Positions 43,028-54,143 are shown, counted from the stretch's first letter. The stretch: DNA of 64,000 nucleotides from Porphyra umbilicalis (GCA_002049455.2 KV918942.1:89520-153519); one strand, 5' to 3'. Numbers and translations: made by a program. Notes: generated from the letters alone by a model not told the origin.

Positions 43028-46000
43028 ACGGACGTCGTCCGTCTCAAGGCACACCGGCACTTCTACATCACGGCGACCCGCCTGCGCCAGGTACGCAAGC
43101 GGCGGGCCGCAGCGGGATGCCCGCCGGCGCCCGCCTTCTGCCCCCGCATCCTCGCGCGGCCCGGGGGGGTCGGCCACGCGACGGCGGACGTGCCGGACCA
43201 CTGCCCCGTCCCAGCGACGCCGGTGGCCACTGAGGCCGTCCCTTCGTCTCCGCCGGTCGCCGCGTCGGTCCTGGCCCTGGGCCACTCCGACCCCCGGCCG
43301 TGGGGTGGCGGGGATGGCATCCCAGCGGACCTACCCGCCAACGGGGCGCGCACCGGGCCGGGGCTCCGGCGGCGCCTCGGGAGACGCGCTCGGCGCGAAC
43401 GTACCCGCTTTCGCCGCCACGCCGCCGCCGTCGCGGACACCACGCACGCGCCGGGCACCCCGCCCCGGGGCGGGGAGGTGCTGCTTTTCAGCATGCATAA
43501 CTACCGCATCGTGGCCTCGCTGGGGCTGTACAAGCTGTCCCTCCGCGCGTTCGGCGTCGTCGTCGACACGGGGGCGGGCCCCAACTTGGTCCGCCGGGAC
43601 GCCCTCGCTCCTGAATGGCTCCGCCAGGTGGTCACCTCCAAGGAGGAGGAACAGGTACGTCTGCGAGACGCCAACAACGCACGGTTACGCACTAGCGGGA
43701 CCGTCACGCTGTGGCTCCAGACGGGCGCACGGATCGTCCCGGTTCCCTTCCTCGTCGTCGACGACCTGTCGGTCCCGGTCATCTTGGGCTGCACGTTCAT
43801 CGACGACAACGCCCACGCCATCCTGCCTCAGGATAGGTCCATCTGTTGGACGGACGGATCCGTCACGGCGATCCTACGGGGGCCGTTGGACGATGGTGAC
43901 CGCTCAATGGGCGTCTCCTGCGTTCTCCGCGCGACGCACAATATGCGGCTTCCGCCGTCGGCGGCCACGGTCGTCTGGGTGCGGACCATGTGGGGGGGCC
44001 TGGGCCAGGTGTTCGGCGCCTCGCGCCTCTCCACAACGCATGGGGTCACCATCGCCAACGGCGTGCACGATATCGTGCCGGGGCTATCCTTCCCGGTCAT
44101 CGTGACCAACTTTGGCGCGCGCGAGGTCATTCTCCGGCCGAGGGCCAACGTTGGCTACGTCGAGCTGCTGACGACGGGCGTCGTACAGGTGCCCCCCGGG
44201 GCACCCCCCGGTACACCGGTCGCCCCGGCCTTCCCGCCGGCCACGGCCGCCGAAGGCGTCGTGGCGGCGGTGTCAAGCACCCGAGACGACCCCGCGCCGG
44301 GGCGGAGCCCAGACCCGGCGACGGCCGCGGGCAGTGGGGCTGCGACCCCCGCGCGACCCCGGGACCCGGGCGAAGAAAGCGCCCTGGCGGACGCAGCGCT
44401 GCCCGCGTCCCCCCCGCAAGTGGAGGACGTGGACCTGCCGGACGTCGACCCGGCGCTGCACACCCGGATCCGCCGCATGCTGGACCAGCACAAGGCAATG
44501 TGGACGGGCCAGGCGCTCGGCGTCATCAAAGCCACCCAGCACCGCATCGACCTCAACGCCGGCGCCCGGCCCGTCCGCTTCGCACCGCGCCGTGCGGGGC
44601 ACACGGCGCGGGAGGCCGAGACGGCCGAGGTCAAGCGGCAGCTGGAGGCGGACGTCATCGAACCGACGTCGTCGGAATGGGGCTTTCCGGTCGTGCTCGT
44701 CCCCAAGAAGGATGGCACCCTCCGCTTCTGCGTCGATTATCGACTGCTGAACGTCGTCACCAAGAAGGACTCGTACCCGCTGCCCCGGATGGACGAATGC
44801 ATCGACAGCCTCGGTGAGGCGACCATCATCTCGACGTTGGATTGCAACGCCGGCTACTGGCAGGTTGCCATCGCACCCGAAGATCGGGAGAAGACGGCTT
44901 TCGTGTGCCACGAGGGCGCGTACCAGTACAAACGGATGCCGTTCGGCCTAACGAACGCCCCGGCAACGTTCCAGCGGGCGCTGGACATCATCCTCTCCGG
45001 AGTGAAGTGGCAAAGCTGCCTTATCTACCTCGACGATGTCATCGTGTACTCCAAGACGGAGGAGGAGCACGTCGGCCACGTCGACCGCGTCCTGCGCCTC
45101 CTTCGCGACGCGGGAGTGACACTCCGCCTGCCCAAGTGCCGGTTCTTTCGGAAGACCGTGGAGTACCTCGGGCACGAAATCAAGCCGGGCCGGCTCGGTG
45201 TGATGGACGCGCACACGCGCGCCTTGCGCGAGGCGCGCTTCCCCACGACCCGCACGCAAGTACGGAGCTTCGTAGGGATGTGCAACGTCTTCCGCCGGTT
45301 CGTGCCGAACTTTGCAAGGATGGCAGCGCCATTGACGGACCTCATGGGGTCCACGGCCCCTGTCATGGTGCCCCCCGCCACGCCACTGCAGCAGCAGGCG
45401 TTCGACCGGCTCAAGGAGGCCCTCACGACCCCGCCGGTCCTCGCACTCCCGCGGCGCGGGCGGAAGTACGTCCTCGACGTAATGCCTGCGGGACGCAAGT
45501 GGGCGCCGCCCTGCTGCAAGAGCAAGACGACGGGAAGCTCCAGCCGGTCGCGTATATCAGCCGGCGGCTGGCAACGAACGAGCTCCCCTACGGGGTCACG
45601 GAGAAGGAGTGCCTGGCAGTCGTCTGGGCGTCGCTCAAGCTCCGCCCCTACCTCGAGGGTGATCGTTTCCTCGTGCACACGGACCACGACTGCCTGCGGT
45701 GGATCCTCAACATCGAGGGTTCGGAGAATCCCCGCTTCGCACGCTGGCGCCTTCGACTCAGCGAGTTGGAGTTCGACGACGCCTACAAGCCGGGGATGAC
45801 ACACTACATGGCCAACAGCATCTCCCGCCTGGAGTCCGGGGCCAGCGACGAGACCGCGTTCGACGACGCGGTCCCTGTCTTCGCCGTGCGAGCCAACAAG
45901 GTCCGGGGGTTCGACGCCGCCAACTACGTTGGCGGCCCTACGGTCCGTGGCATCAACCGCGACGCGGTGCTCTCGGCCCAAGCCGGCGACGGGTACTGCA

Positions 46001-47538
46001 AGGAGATCGTGAAGGCCCTGAATGACGGGCGGCGCATCACGTACTTCGAGGACCCCGATGGGGTCCTCCGGCGCGCGCGGCGCCCGATGGCGCCCACCAG
46101 GTGGTGGTCCCAACCTCCTTCAGGAGCAGGTCCTCCACCTGGAGCACGACGCGACCCTCGCCGGGCACCCCGGGGAATCCCGCATGTATGCGGCGATGCG
46201 GCGGTACTACTACTGGGTGGGGATGGCGGCCGACGTCGTCTCCTATGTTAGGAAATGCCACAGCTGTGCCCGGCAGCGCGTGCGCCCTCTGGCGCGGCGC
46301 TCGCCCCTAACCCTGTTCCCCGTCACCATGCCCTTCCAGGACATTGTTGTGGACCTCTACGGGCCCCTCGACCAAACGGCCGCCGGCCACCGGTTCATCC
46401 TGGTGATCACCGATCGATTCACCAAGCTGGTGCGCGCCATCCCGATGGACGGTACGTCGGCGGTGGACTGCGCCTCGGCCGTCCTGGACTACTGGGTGGG
46501 CGCTTATGGTCCGCCGGACCGGCTGCTCTCGGACGGGGGACCCCAGTTCACCAGCCACTTCTGGGGCCAGGTTTGCAACCTGCTCTCCATCGAGCCTAAG
46601 GTGACGACGCCGTCACACGCGCAGACGAACGGGCAGACGGAGCGGTTCAACCGCACGATGCATACGATCGTAAACCACTACGTGGCGGAGTATCCGCGGT
46701 CCTGGGACCGACTCCTTGGGGACCTGACGCTGGCGTACAACAGCCGCCCCCACCGTAGCACCGGGGTTGCCCCGCTGGAACTGGTCAACCCCATGGGGGT
46801 ATCCAGCTGGGCGTTCAAGAACATCCCCAAGTCCGGGGCGTACCCCATCACAGCGCAACGCGGCACCGCCGCCGAGAAGCGGGCCCAAGCCTCTCTTCTG
46901 ACCCTCCTCGTGCAGCTCATACCGCAGATGCGGGCAACGCTCAAGGCTACGCAGGGGCGCTACAAGCGCGACCACGACAAGCGCCTCGCGCTGCGAGCGG
47001 AGAAGCTCACCGTGGGGGCTGCGCGTGGCTGCGCGACCACGCCAAGGAGGAGGGCGCCGGCGGCGAACTGACACACGTCGCCCGCGGACCGTATCGCGTG
47101 GTTTCCACGGACGGCCCGACGGTCCTCCTGGACGTGGACGGGGAGCACCGCCGTGAGAACGTCGCGCACGTCGTCCGCGCCTCGGGCACGGCCGCCGAAT
47201 CCCCTGCCCAACACCCCGCGTTGCGGGCAGCGCGCTCCTTCCACGGGGCGGAGGCCGAAGGCCAGCGGTATGCCGTGGACCGCATCGCGAACCACGCGAC
47301 GCTGCCCGACGGCACCCTCCGGGTCCAAGTCTACTGGACAGGATACCCGCAGCCCACCTGGATGGACGCCGCGGACGCCCCGCACGAGACGCTGCGCGTC
47401 TACCTGCGCCGCGCCGCGCGCTTGGGGCTGCCCCACACGTCCGCCGACCCGCCGCCTGCGGTCCCGCAAGACTCGGCTCCCGACGGCGGCGCCGCCTCGG
47501 GCGGCGCCGCCGCGCCGCCCCCGGCCATCCGTGCCTGA
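42995..47538 (+). pseudogene. Gypsy pol: protease, RT, RNase H, integrase, chromodomain
   Basis: Entered by -1 frameshift. Protease: FGVVVDTGAGPNLVRRDAL (DTGA active site, about 43555). RT: WGFPVVLVPKKDGTLRFCVD, FGLTNAPATFQRALD, LIYLDDVIVYS (catalytic DD near 45031). One base is missing near 45480; RNase H continues in the next frame (GAALLQEQDDGKLQPVAYIS, TEKECLAVVWASLKLRPYL, HTDHDCLRWILN). Two shifts near 46085-46120 precede the integrase: zinc part HDATLAGHPGESR with CHSCARQRVRPL, and core DIVVDLYGPLDQT, LLSDGGPQFTSHFW, NGQTERFNRTMHTI (D, D, E). Another shift near 47015 leads to a chromodomain (YAVDRIANHATLPDGTLRVQ, VYWTGYPQPTW) before the stop at 47538. The chromodomain is thought to guide insertion to marked chromatin. 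About four indels make pol non-functional here. Confidence 0.88.
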
Positions 47539-47781
47539 CCCCTTGGGTCGGCGCGGTGGCCGGGCGCGGCGGGGGGGGGGGTGGGGTTTTCTGGGTTTTG
47601 GTGCCTTGGGGCCGTCGTGGGGGGAGGGGGACTGCGTACCAGCGGCCAAGGCGTGGCGGGGCCACAACGGGCCGCGGACGCTAAGTGGTACTAAGAGCAA
47701 GCCCACGGCTTTATTCTACGGCGGAAGACGACCTAACGCCGTCGGACTAAGCGCCACACCTACGGGGCCAGGGCGATGCCC

Positions 47782-49892
47782 TCAGTCGCGACGACGATAC
47801 TCCCATACGTGAACGGGGCGGCCCGCCTTGCGTAGGACACGCCGCAGGGCGGCGTGAAACCGCTTCGCCCGCGTCCGCGGGGGCTCCAGGCAGGGGGGGA
47901 CGTCGGCGGCGAGCCCGATGCGGGCGAACTCGACCATCGCGGCGGTAATCTCGCAGGGCCCCACCTCGGACCAGTTGATGGACGGGTCGTACCCGAACAA
48001 GGTGACGACCTGCCCGGACGTCAGCGAGTCCCGCCACTCCGTGGCCGTCACCGGGGTAGGGGGCGTCCACGACGCGGACAACCACCAATCGTAGGCGACT
48101 TCCGGTTGCCCCGGAACGGGGGTCACGACGGGGCCGGCAACCCCGAGCTCCATCGGCGCCATGGCGGGACCGTCGTTGGCGGGGACGGCATCCCAGCGCG
48201 CGGGGCGCGGACCAGCAGGCGCCGCGGCTTCGCCGGCGGGGCGGTACTCGGACCGCCCGTAGCACCCGCCGCTAGCGCCGCCATCGCGGCCCTGGCCGCC
48301 GTCGGAGGGCCATGCGGGCTCGTCACGGCCGTCGGCCATATAGCCGCGGCCATCACTCGGACCGGCCGCCGACCACACGCGGTCGTCCCGCACGTCGGCA
48401 CGGCGGCCGGGGCCGCCCTCCCAGCGTTCGTCGCGGTCGCGACGGGGGGCAGCGGCGCCGCCGCCCGACTCGGACGCCCACCCGCGCCCGGGCCGGTCAC
48501 CGGAAGTGTCGGCGTGGTCGCCGCGCCACATCGCGTCCCAGCGCTCGAGGTGAAGCCGGCCGGTATCGCCCACGGCTCCGTCGTCACGGGCAACGCCCGC
48601 GGGGCGACGTCCGCAAGCCGCGGCTCCGCGAGCATGACCCCCAACGGGATCTGCGGCGTCCGCAAGACGTTCACGACGCGAACGTAGTGGCGCCGGCCGT
48701 CCGCCACAGTACCCACTTGGTGGGGCAGCAGGGTGCTGGGGGCTTGACGGGTGGTATCGTGGTGGTAGGGCAGCAGGTCATGGACGGCCGCCCAGGGCAC
48801 CGCCCTCACGATGGCGTCGTACTCCTCCAAGGCGTCGGCGGCACCGCTGTCGCCCGGCGCGAGGTCGTCGACCATGAACTTCCGCGTCAAGTCGTAGTAG
48901 CACGGCGACGGCTCGAAGACGCGGTGCGTCTCGCGGTACGCGCGCAGCAACCCCGACACGATCGCGGCCGTCAGCATGACGTAGGCCGTGCCCTGGATGG
49001 GGTGGCAGGGGAACGCCTGGAGCAGCGACTGCTGCTGGTGCACGACGGGCGGGTACTCGTACGTCAGCAGCCGCGGCGTCGCACACCGTGTGGCCATTGC
49101 CGGCGGCAAGGGAGCACGCGCCGGCGTCAAGGCAATGCCGGAACGGACGGACAGGAAGATGGCCCCGTGCCCCGCCCGTCGGGCGCTTACGAGCTCGCCG
49201 CGCGCGCGGCGCGCGGCCTCCAACGCCAAGTCCGCAGGGGCGGTCGCGGGGCCCACCGACGCCAAAGCGATCAGGGGGCCCACGCCCCCGAAGTTGGCAA
49301 GCGCCAAGGAGTGACCGAACGGGACCGCAGGACGGTGGCGAAGGCGTGCGTGCCATTCCTCAAGGTAGGCGTACTCCTCTTCGCCGGCGACGAACGGGAG
49401 CTCGGCCGCGGGATGCGGGACCAAGAGCACCCGCCCCGGGTTGCACCGCAACATGCAGCGTAGCCACGCCGCGCTGTCCCCGACGGAGCGGACGAAGGAA
49501 GCGAAGTCGCGCTCGGCCGCCGGCCGGGTACCGTAACCCGCCACCTTGGCGAACTCCTTGAAGGCCCGCCACACGGCGGCGGCCTCGCCGGCGTCGTGGG
49601 GATGAGCCGGGAGGAAGACGTCGCTGACGAGCGGCCAGTCGGCCGAGGCCACGGCCGGCCCCAGCGGGGCGAGCCACGCTCGGACGTCGGGCGGCGCCGG
49701 GCGTGGCGGGAACGCGGGGGCCGACTCCCCCAACAACGGCGGTCGCTCCTCCGGCACGACCGCGGGACCCCCGCTGGGGGAGGCCGCCGGGCATGCCGCG
49801 GACTCGGCCCCGGCGCTGGTCGCGGCGGCGGCACCCGCTGGGCGGGGCGGCTTCCGCCACTCCCGGCCGTTCGGGTCGTACGGGAGCCGCAT
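47782..49892 (-). CDS. Antisense ORF inside the gypsy element, unknown function
   Basis: About 700 codons on the strand opposite to gag-pol, between the chromodomain and the 3' LTR. The ATG at 49892 starts MRLPYDPNGREWRKPPRP; the frame runs to about 48575, where one shift passes to a frame ending at 47782 (MGDTGRLHLERWDAMWRGDH to VHVWEYRRRD). Protein-like blocks include WPLVSDVFLPAHPHDAGEAA, VWRAFKEFAKVAGYGTRP, FASFVRSVGDSAAWLRCMLR, PCYYDLTRKFMVDDLAPGD and YDPSINWSEVGPCEITAAMV. Trp, Tyr and Phe content and the sharp frame switch argue against chance. I recognise no family. Extra antisense ORFs between pol and the 3' LTR are known from some plant gypsy lineages. It would be expressed from a promoter near or in the 3' LTR, 198 bp upstream of its start. 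Confidence 0.6.
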
Positions 49893-50082
49893 ACCCGGCG
49901 GCACCGACGGACGGACGGGGACGGTTGGGCGGCGCCCGGGCGGTCACGACGCGGGCGGTGCGACGGCCGCCGGCGCCGGCCCCGGAGCGGCGACCGCCGT
50001 GGGCGGGCACGCCAGGGGCGCGGAGGACGGAGCCCCGACGGGGCTGGCGGGAGGCGTCGCCGGGGACGGCTCCATCTCAGCC

Positions 50083-50090
50083 GAAGGGGA
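50083..50090 (+). promoter_or_regulatory. Gypsy polypurine tract
   Basis: GAAGGGGA ends directly at the start of the 3' LTR, the position expected for the primer of plus-strand DNA synthesis. Confidence 0.6.
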
Positions 50091-50739
50091 TGTAGTACTA
50101 CGGGGCCCCCTATGCGCCAGGGGGCCACCGCGGGGACGTCGGCGACGGCGGGGGACGCGGTCCCCGACGCGAGGTGGCGACGCCAGCGGCGGTGGTGACC
50201 GACGGGTTGGCGACGCGGGATGGCGGGGCGAGGGGGCGGCCCCGCTGCCCGGCTCGGGCCACCTGAGGGAGCGTACCCGATCCGCCGTGCCCGGCACGCG
50301 GGCCCCGCGGGAGGCCGGATTGGCGCGCCCGAGCGGGCGCTGGCGCGCCCGAGAGGGCGCGGCAGGCGACGGCCGACCGGGCGCCACGCGGCGGGTGCAG
50401 CGCGTTGCGCGCGGGACGGTTTCTCCCCCTCGTCTGTAACGATCGCCTCGGGGGACTTGACATGCATGGAGGGAGTTATCTGCATTGGTTGGTGACGGCC
50501 CGGGTCAACTCCCACTTGGGGAAATTGGGCCCGGGCGACGGTTTCCGCCCTTTTAGGACGAAGGGCGACGACGGTGGGAGGCTCCGTCGTCGCCGGCAAG
50601 TAAACCGTGTCTTGATGTCTTGGCGTTTCGATCGGCCCGACTTCCCGGACCTCGAGTCCCATAGCGGGTGTCGCGCGAGCGGCTGAGACGGCCGTTACTT
50701 CCCTCCTTCTGCGGTAACCCCCTAGATTGTGGTACTACA
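50091..50739 (+). repeat. Gypsy 3' LTR
   Basis: 649 bp, the same TGTAGTAC...GTACTACA ends as the 5' LTR and about eight substitutions from it by eye. It is followed by the right target copy GCAAC. Confidence 0.95.
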
Positions 50740-50744
50740 GCAAC

Positions 50745-51081
50745 GAGGCAGTCAGAGCGGCCGCACAGCGCCGAACCACCTGGCTGATCAATTTGAAGTG
50801 GTCAACGAAAGCTCCTGTCTGCCCAGGCAATTAATCATAAATACAACCAAGTCGTTTGTCGTTTGGTTTGGTTCGTTTCTTGAAATCAACCTGATTCATC
50901 GATCCATCTGTATATTCAACATGGACTTACAACCCTACCATCTACACGTCGAATCGACGGGCTGCGTTTTTTTTTAAATGGGATCCACAAATCTGTAACC
51001 GCTAAATAAGACTGAAGAAAAGCCCAGAACCCTGGAAAAATTTATTTCTCAGAGGGTGTCTGTAACTGGACAGACCGGTTA
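50745..51081. other. Spacer between the gypsy and pogo-like elements
   Basis: AT-richer sequence with no gene. Just before the pogo-like TIR is a short interrupted palindrome, CTGTAAC...GTTACAG (51060-51084), overlapping the TA target. Confidence 0.4.
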
Positions 51082-51102
51082 CAGTCATTATTCGAATATG
51101 TC

Positions 51103-51139
51103 CGGCTTGGTTATATCCACAGTGGATATAACCAAGCCG
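51103..51139. repeat. Perfect 37 bp palindrome beside the pogo-like TIR
   Basis: Arms of 18 bp, CGGCTTGGTTATATCCAC and GTGGATATAACCAAGCCG, around a single central A. It overlaps the inner edge of the left TIR. No comparable palindrome is seen at the right end. Confidence 0.9.
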
Positions 51140-51326
51140 AACAAATCGTGGAAATTTGCATTGCTGGAGGACTGGATGCGATGGACTCGATGCCGTCAGC
51201 CGATGCACCCCTTGCACCAGCACGCCTCGGTCCTGTTGTCGCCCTCATCATCGCACGCAACGCTTCTCGCATGCAACCATTGCCCGCAGCCACCGCATCC
51301 AACCATCGTCATCCACAACGAGCCGT

Positions 51327-52943
51327 TTATTGGTCCCCATCCTCCCCCGCCAAAACCAAGTCCACCGTTTCAGCAACAGCCCCACAGTCGTCCTCGGCCG
51401 CCAACCACCGTCGCACAGCGTCCTCGCGGTCCGCCGTGCTCATACCTCCAAACTCCTCCGACAACGTGGTGTTGGCCATCAGGGCCACGAGGTCGGAAAC
51501 GTCGGTGTGTGCGTTGTCGGTCACGGGCTGCACCCCATGCACCTGCCGCCGCACCTCCGCCACCGCCTCTCTCGGTAGGACGTCAGCTTGTAGCCAGCAA
51601 TTGGCCAGGTGCTCTGCCGTCATGCTGCCCCACTCGTCCATGATGATGTTTGCAGCGTCCAAAAGATGGGCTTGACCGCCGACGTCCAGGCCCCCACCCC
51701 TTGGTACTCGCAGATTTGGACCGCCCGTCGCCACCAACTGGTCCAGGTTTCGTACAACTCGCGCAAGGAGCCGCGTCTTGTACCGTCGCTTGAGAGCCGC
51801 GATGACCCCAGCATCGAGGGGTTGGTAAACAGCTGTAGTGTTCGGTGGAAGCTCGATAACGGTGACTTGTGGATGCGAGGCGGCGTGACAACCCCAGTTG
51901 TCCAAAACCAGGTACACATGACTGCCCGTTCGACTGCGGACGCCAGGTATGAAGACCTCGTTAAACCACAGCTTGAAAACGTGCCCATCGGTCCACGCAG
52001 ACGCCTGCGAAAAGTAGGGCAACGGGCACGAATTGCCCACCCCCTGGAAGCACAAGGGTCGCGCAGCCTTGCCAATCATCGCGACCGGTAGCTTGTGGTT
52101 GCCCGTCGCGTTGCAGCACAGGGTGAGCGTCACGCGGTCCTTTCTTTTCATCGCTTTCGATCCGCGTGCGGTACGCCTTTCGCAAGTTGGCACGTAGGAG
52201 CGGGATGGGAGTCCTCGATACAAGAGGCCGGTTTCATCGACATTGTATATAAGGTCAGGAGGCACGTGAGCTAGCTGCTGCTTGATCTCCTCCATTCGCG
52301 CCGCCGCCTCCGCTACGTTGGCTGACGCCCCCGACCCGTGAAGTGCAACGTTGACTAAACCATGGCGACGAGCCCAGTTCTGTAGAAAGCCGTTGGATGC
52401 CGCAAAGTTGGACACGTCGAGGTCGGTGGCAATCTGCAACGCCTTGGACCTCAATATCGCCAGCGACATGGGCACCCGCTTGCGGCCTCGCGCACGGACC
52501 GCATAAAACCATGCCAGCAACCGCTCGTCCACCTCTGGAAACGGGGTTGTTTTGGACGACACCGACGTCTCCGCGACTCCGTTTGCAGCGCGCGCCAAAA
52601 ACTCTTGCTTGCGCTTGTCCGTCTTAAACACCGTGCTCTGCGCGTACTTGTCGCCTAGTTGTCTTAGGATCCACGCCCACGGCTTGCCGGCATCCTTCCA
52701 CGCGATAATTTGTAGGCGGGTTCCGAGACTCATCCCGGTCCGCTTCCGGCGACAGCCACCAACTCGTCGGGCAGGAGCCCGGGCCGCAGGGCGGGCGGAG
52801 AGAACCTCATTCGCGGTGATCGCCGCCTCTCGGGCGGCCACCCGAAGGTCGGGTGCCAGCTGAGGCACGAGCTCGGGATGCGACCGCGCAAGCGTCGCCT
52901 CGGCGGCTGCAGCCGCCGCGTCAGATGCACCGGCAAGAGACAT
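51327..52943 (-). CDS. pogo/Tigger-like DDD transposase
   Basis: 538 residues from the ATG at 52943; the frame is open further upstream to 53168, but only from a GTG, and that part looks like leader. The N-terminal region is basic with helix-turn-helix-like segments (RRKRTGMSLGTRLQIIAWKD, PWAWILRQLGDKY, then a CENP-B-type second unit up to ASNGFLQNWARRHGLV). The DDE_1 core has LIYNVDETGLLYRG (Asp about 236), YLVLDNWGCHAA (Asp about 348) and YQPLDAGVIAALKRRYKTRL (Asp about 377), so the last two acids have 28 residues between them, as in pogo-like enzymes. It would bind the TIRs, cut out the element and insert it at TA. No stop or shift interrupts it. The C-terminus is acidic. Confidence 0.93.
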   Translation of the reverse strand: MSLAGASDAAAAAAEATLARSHPELVPQLAPDLRVAAREAAITANEVLSARPAARAPARRVGGCRRKRTGMSLGTRLQIIAWKDAGKPWAWILRQLGDKYAQSTVFKTDKRKQEFLARAANGVAETSVSSKTTPFPEVDERLLAWFYAVRARGRKRVPMSLAILRSKALQIATDLDVSNFAASNGFLQNWARRHGLVNVALHGSGASANVAEAAARMEEIKQQLAHVPPDLIYNVDETGLLYRGLPSRSYVPTCERRTARGSKAMKRKDRVTLTLCCNATGNHKLPVAMIGKAARPLCFQGVGNSCPLPYFSQASAWTDGHVFKLWFNEVFIPGVRSRTGSHVYLVLDNWGCHAASHPQVTVIELPPNTTAVYQPLDAGVIAALKRRYKTRLLARVVRNLDQLVATGGPNLRVPRGGGLDVGGQAHLLDAANIIMDEWGSMTAEHLANCWLQADVLPREAVAEVRRQVHGVQPVTDNAHTDVSDLVALMANTTLSEEFGGMSTADREDAVRRWLAAEDDCGAVAETVDLVLAGEDGDQ

Positions 52944-53262
52944 CGGTTGCTGTACCTGAGATCTGGAGGCACACGAGAGGAGGAAGGGATAAGGGGAGAA
53001 GAGTGCGCGGAGCGAGGAGAGGCGTGGGGGTGGCCAACTGGTGTACCCAGGCAGGCGAGACTCGACACAGGTCGGAAGTGGGGACGGCGACGTGGAGCCA
53101 ACGCGGGCGGGGGTGTCCTTCAACAGCGGACAAATATGCAGTAAACTCTTGGTGGTGAGGTCTCGCACACCAACCGAATACTTCTCGGTTTGTTAAATAC
53201 ACCTGTGAAACGCAGGCTACTTCTGCAACGACCCCCTGACATAATCGGATAATGACTGTAGC

Positions 53263-53285
53263 TACAGTCATTATTCGATTTTGTC
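53263..53285 (+). repeat. Orphan pogo-like TIR
   Basis: CAGTCATTATTCGATTTTGT matches the first 20 bases of the left TIR at 51082 with few differences. It is head to head with the right TIR of the complete element, making the palindrome AATGACTGTAGCTACAGTCATT at 53251-53272. No opposite end was found to its right. Confidence 0.7.
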
Positions 53286-53777
53286 TCGACCGTTGCAAAC
53301 ACCGTGTGTTGGTATGAAGTTCCAGATTCTTTCTCGTGAAAAATATTCCAATATAAATAAGGAAGCATCTTTTGAACTGGATGGAAGACTGTTCGCAGGA
53401 AAATCTTGGAGAAAGGTTTTGACATATCTTTGATGTTTTTCTTTCTCGCCCCGGAAAGAAAGTTCCGGAGACAGGACCTGAAATTATCTTGGTCAGACTC
53501 TTGGATCATCCTGATCCTTATTCCAGGATTATCCTGGGAACTGTCCCGGAACGGTCCCCACGATAGTCGGTGAGATAGAGTCCTGACACATCCACCAGTT
53601 TATTTGCAGGACTGCACCTCCGAAAAGGTGCACGGACTGGCGTCAAGTCGTGTACAAGACTACGGCAGCGTTGCTCCAGGAAAAGTTTCTATGGAGATTG
53701 TAGCAAAAGATACCAGCGTCGTGACTCAATCCTTCTTTGGGAGCTGCACGGGGCACGATGCCAGAAGAAGCTCGCAT

Positions 53778-54143
53778 GCGCATCCGGAGGATAGTTTTCC
53801 GAAGAGGACGTCGCATTTTGTGCAGGTCAAGCCCATACACAATCTTGCGTTCTTCCGCTACAGTTGCACATGCAAGATGCTCACGCGAGCGTTCCTCTGC
53901 CTATTGCGCAACACTGTCTCCCGGTCTTTTACGGAGATGTTCCTCGCTATTTTTCAGCATGTGCGTCCGGAGGATAGTTATGCGAAGAGCACGCCGCCTT
54001 TTGTGCAGGTCAGGCCCATACACAATCTTGTGCGCTTCCGTTGCAGCTGCACATGCAAGAAGCTCATGCAAACGTTCCTCTGTCTATTGCGCGACACTAT
54101 CTCCCGGTCTTTTACGGAGATGTTCCTCGCTATTTTTCAGAGC
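53778..54143 (+). repeat. 183 bp tandem duplication
   Basis: Two diverged units at an offset of 183 bp, with shared blocks such as CCATACACAATCTTG, CGTTCCTCTG and CCCGGTCTTTTACGGAGATG. By eye identity is about 85 percent. The offset is a multiple of three, so open frames persist across both units. Confidence 0.8.

Larger units (their letters stand above)
39430..50739 (+). mobile_element. Ty3/gypsy chromovirus with antisense ORF
   Basis: An 11,310 bp element with 649 bp LTRs, primer site, gag, pol in the order protease-RT-RNase H-integrase-chromodomain, an extra minus-strand ORF, a purine tract and a 3' LTR. The exact 5 bp duplication GCAAC flanks it (39425-39429 and 50740-50744). RT before integrase defines Ty3/gypsy and the C-terminal chromodomain makes it a chromovirus. 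The LTRs differ at about eight of 649 positions by eye, seven of them transitions, so it is younger than the neighbouring copia copy, yet pol carries several indels. Confidence 0.95.
51082..53258 (-). mobile_element. pogo/Tigger-type DNA transposon
   Basis: 2177 bp bounded by TIRs CAGTCATTATTCGAATATGT and, from the right end, CAGTCATTATCCGATTATGT (24 bp with three mismatches in full), flanked by TA on both sides (51080-51081 and 53259-53260). TA duplication and the single transposase with a CENP-B-like arrangement place it in the pogo/Tigger branch of Tc1/mariner. The transposase frame is intact, so the copy may be, or may recently have been, active. Confidence 0.9.
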
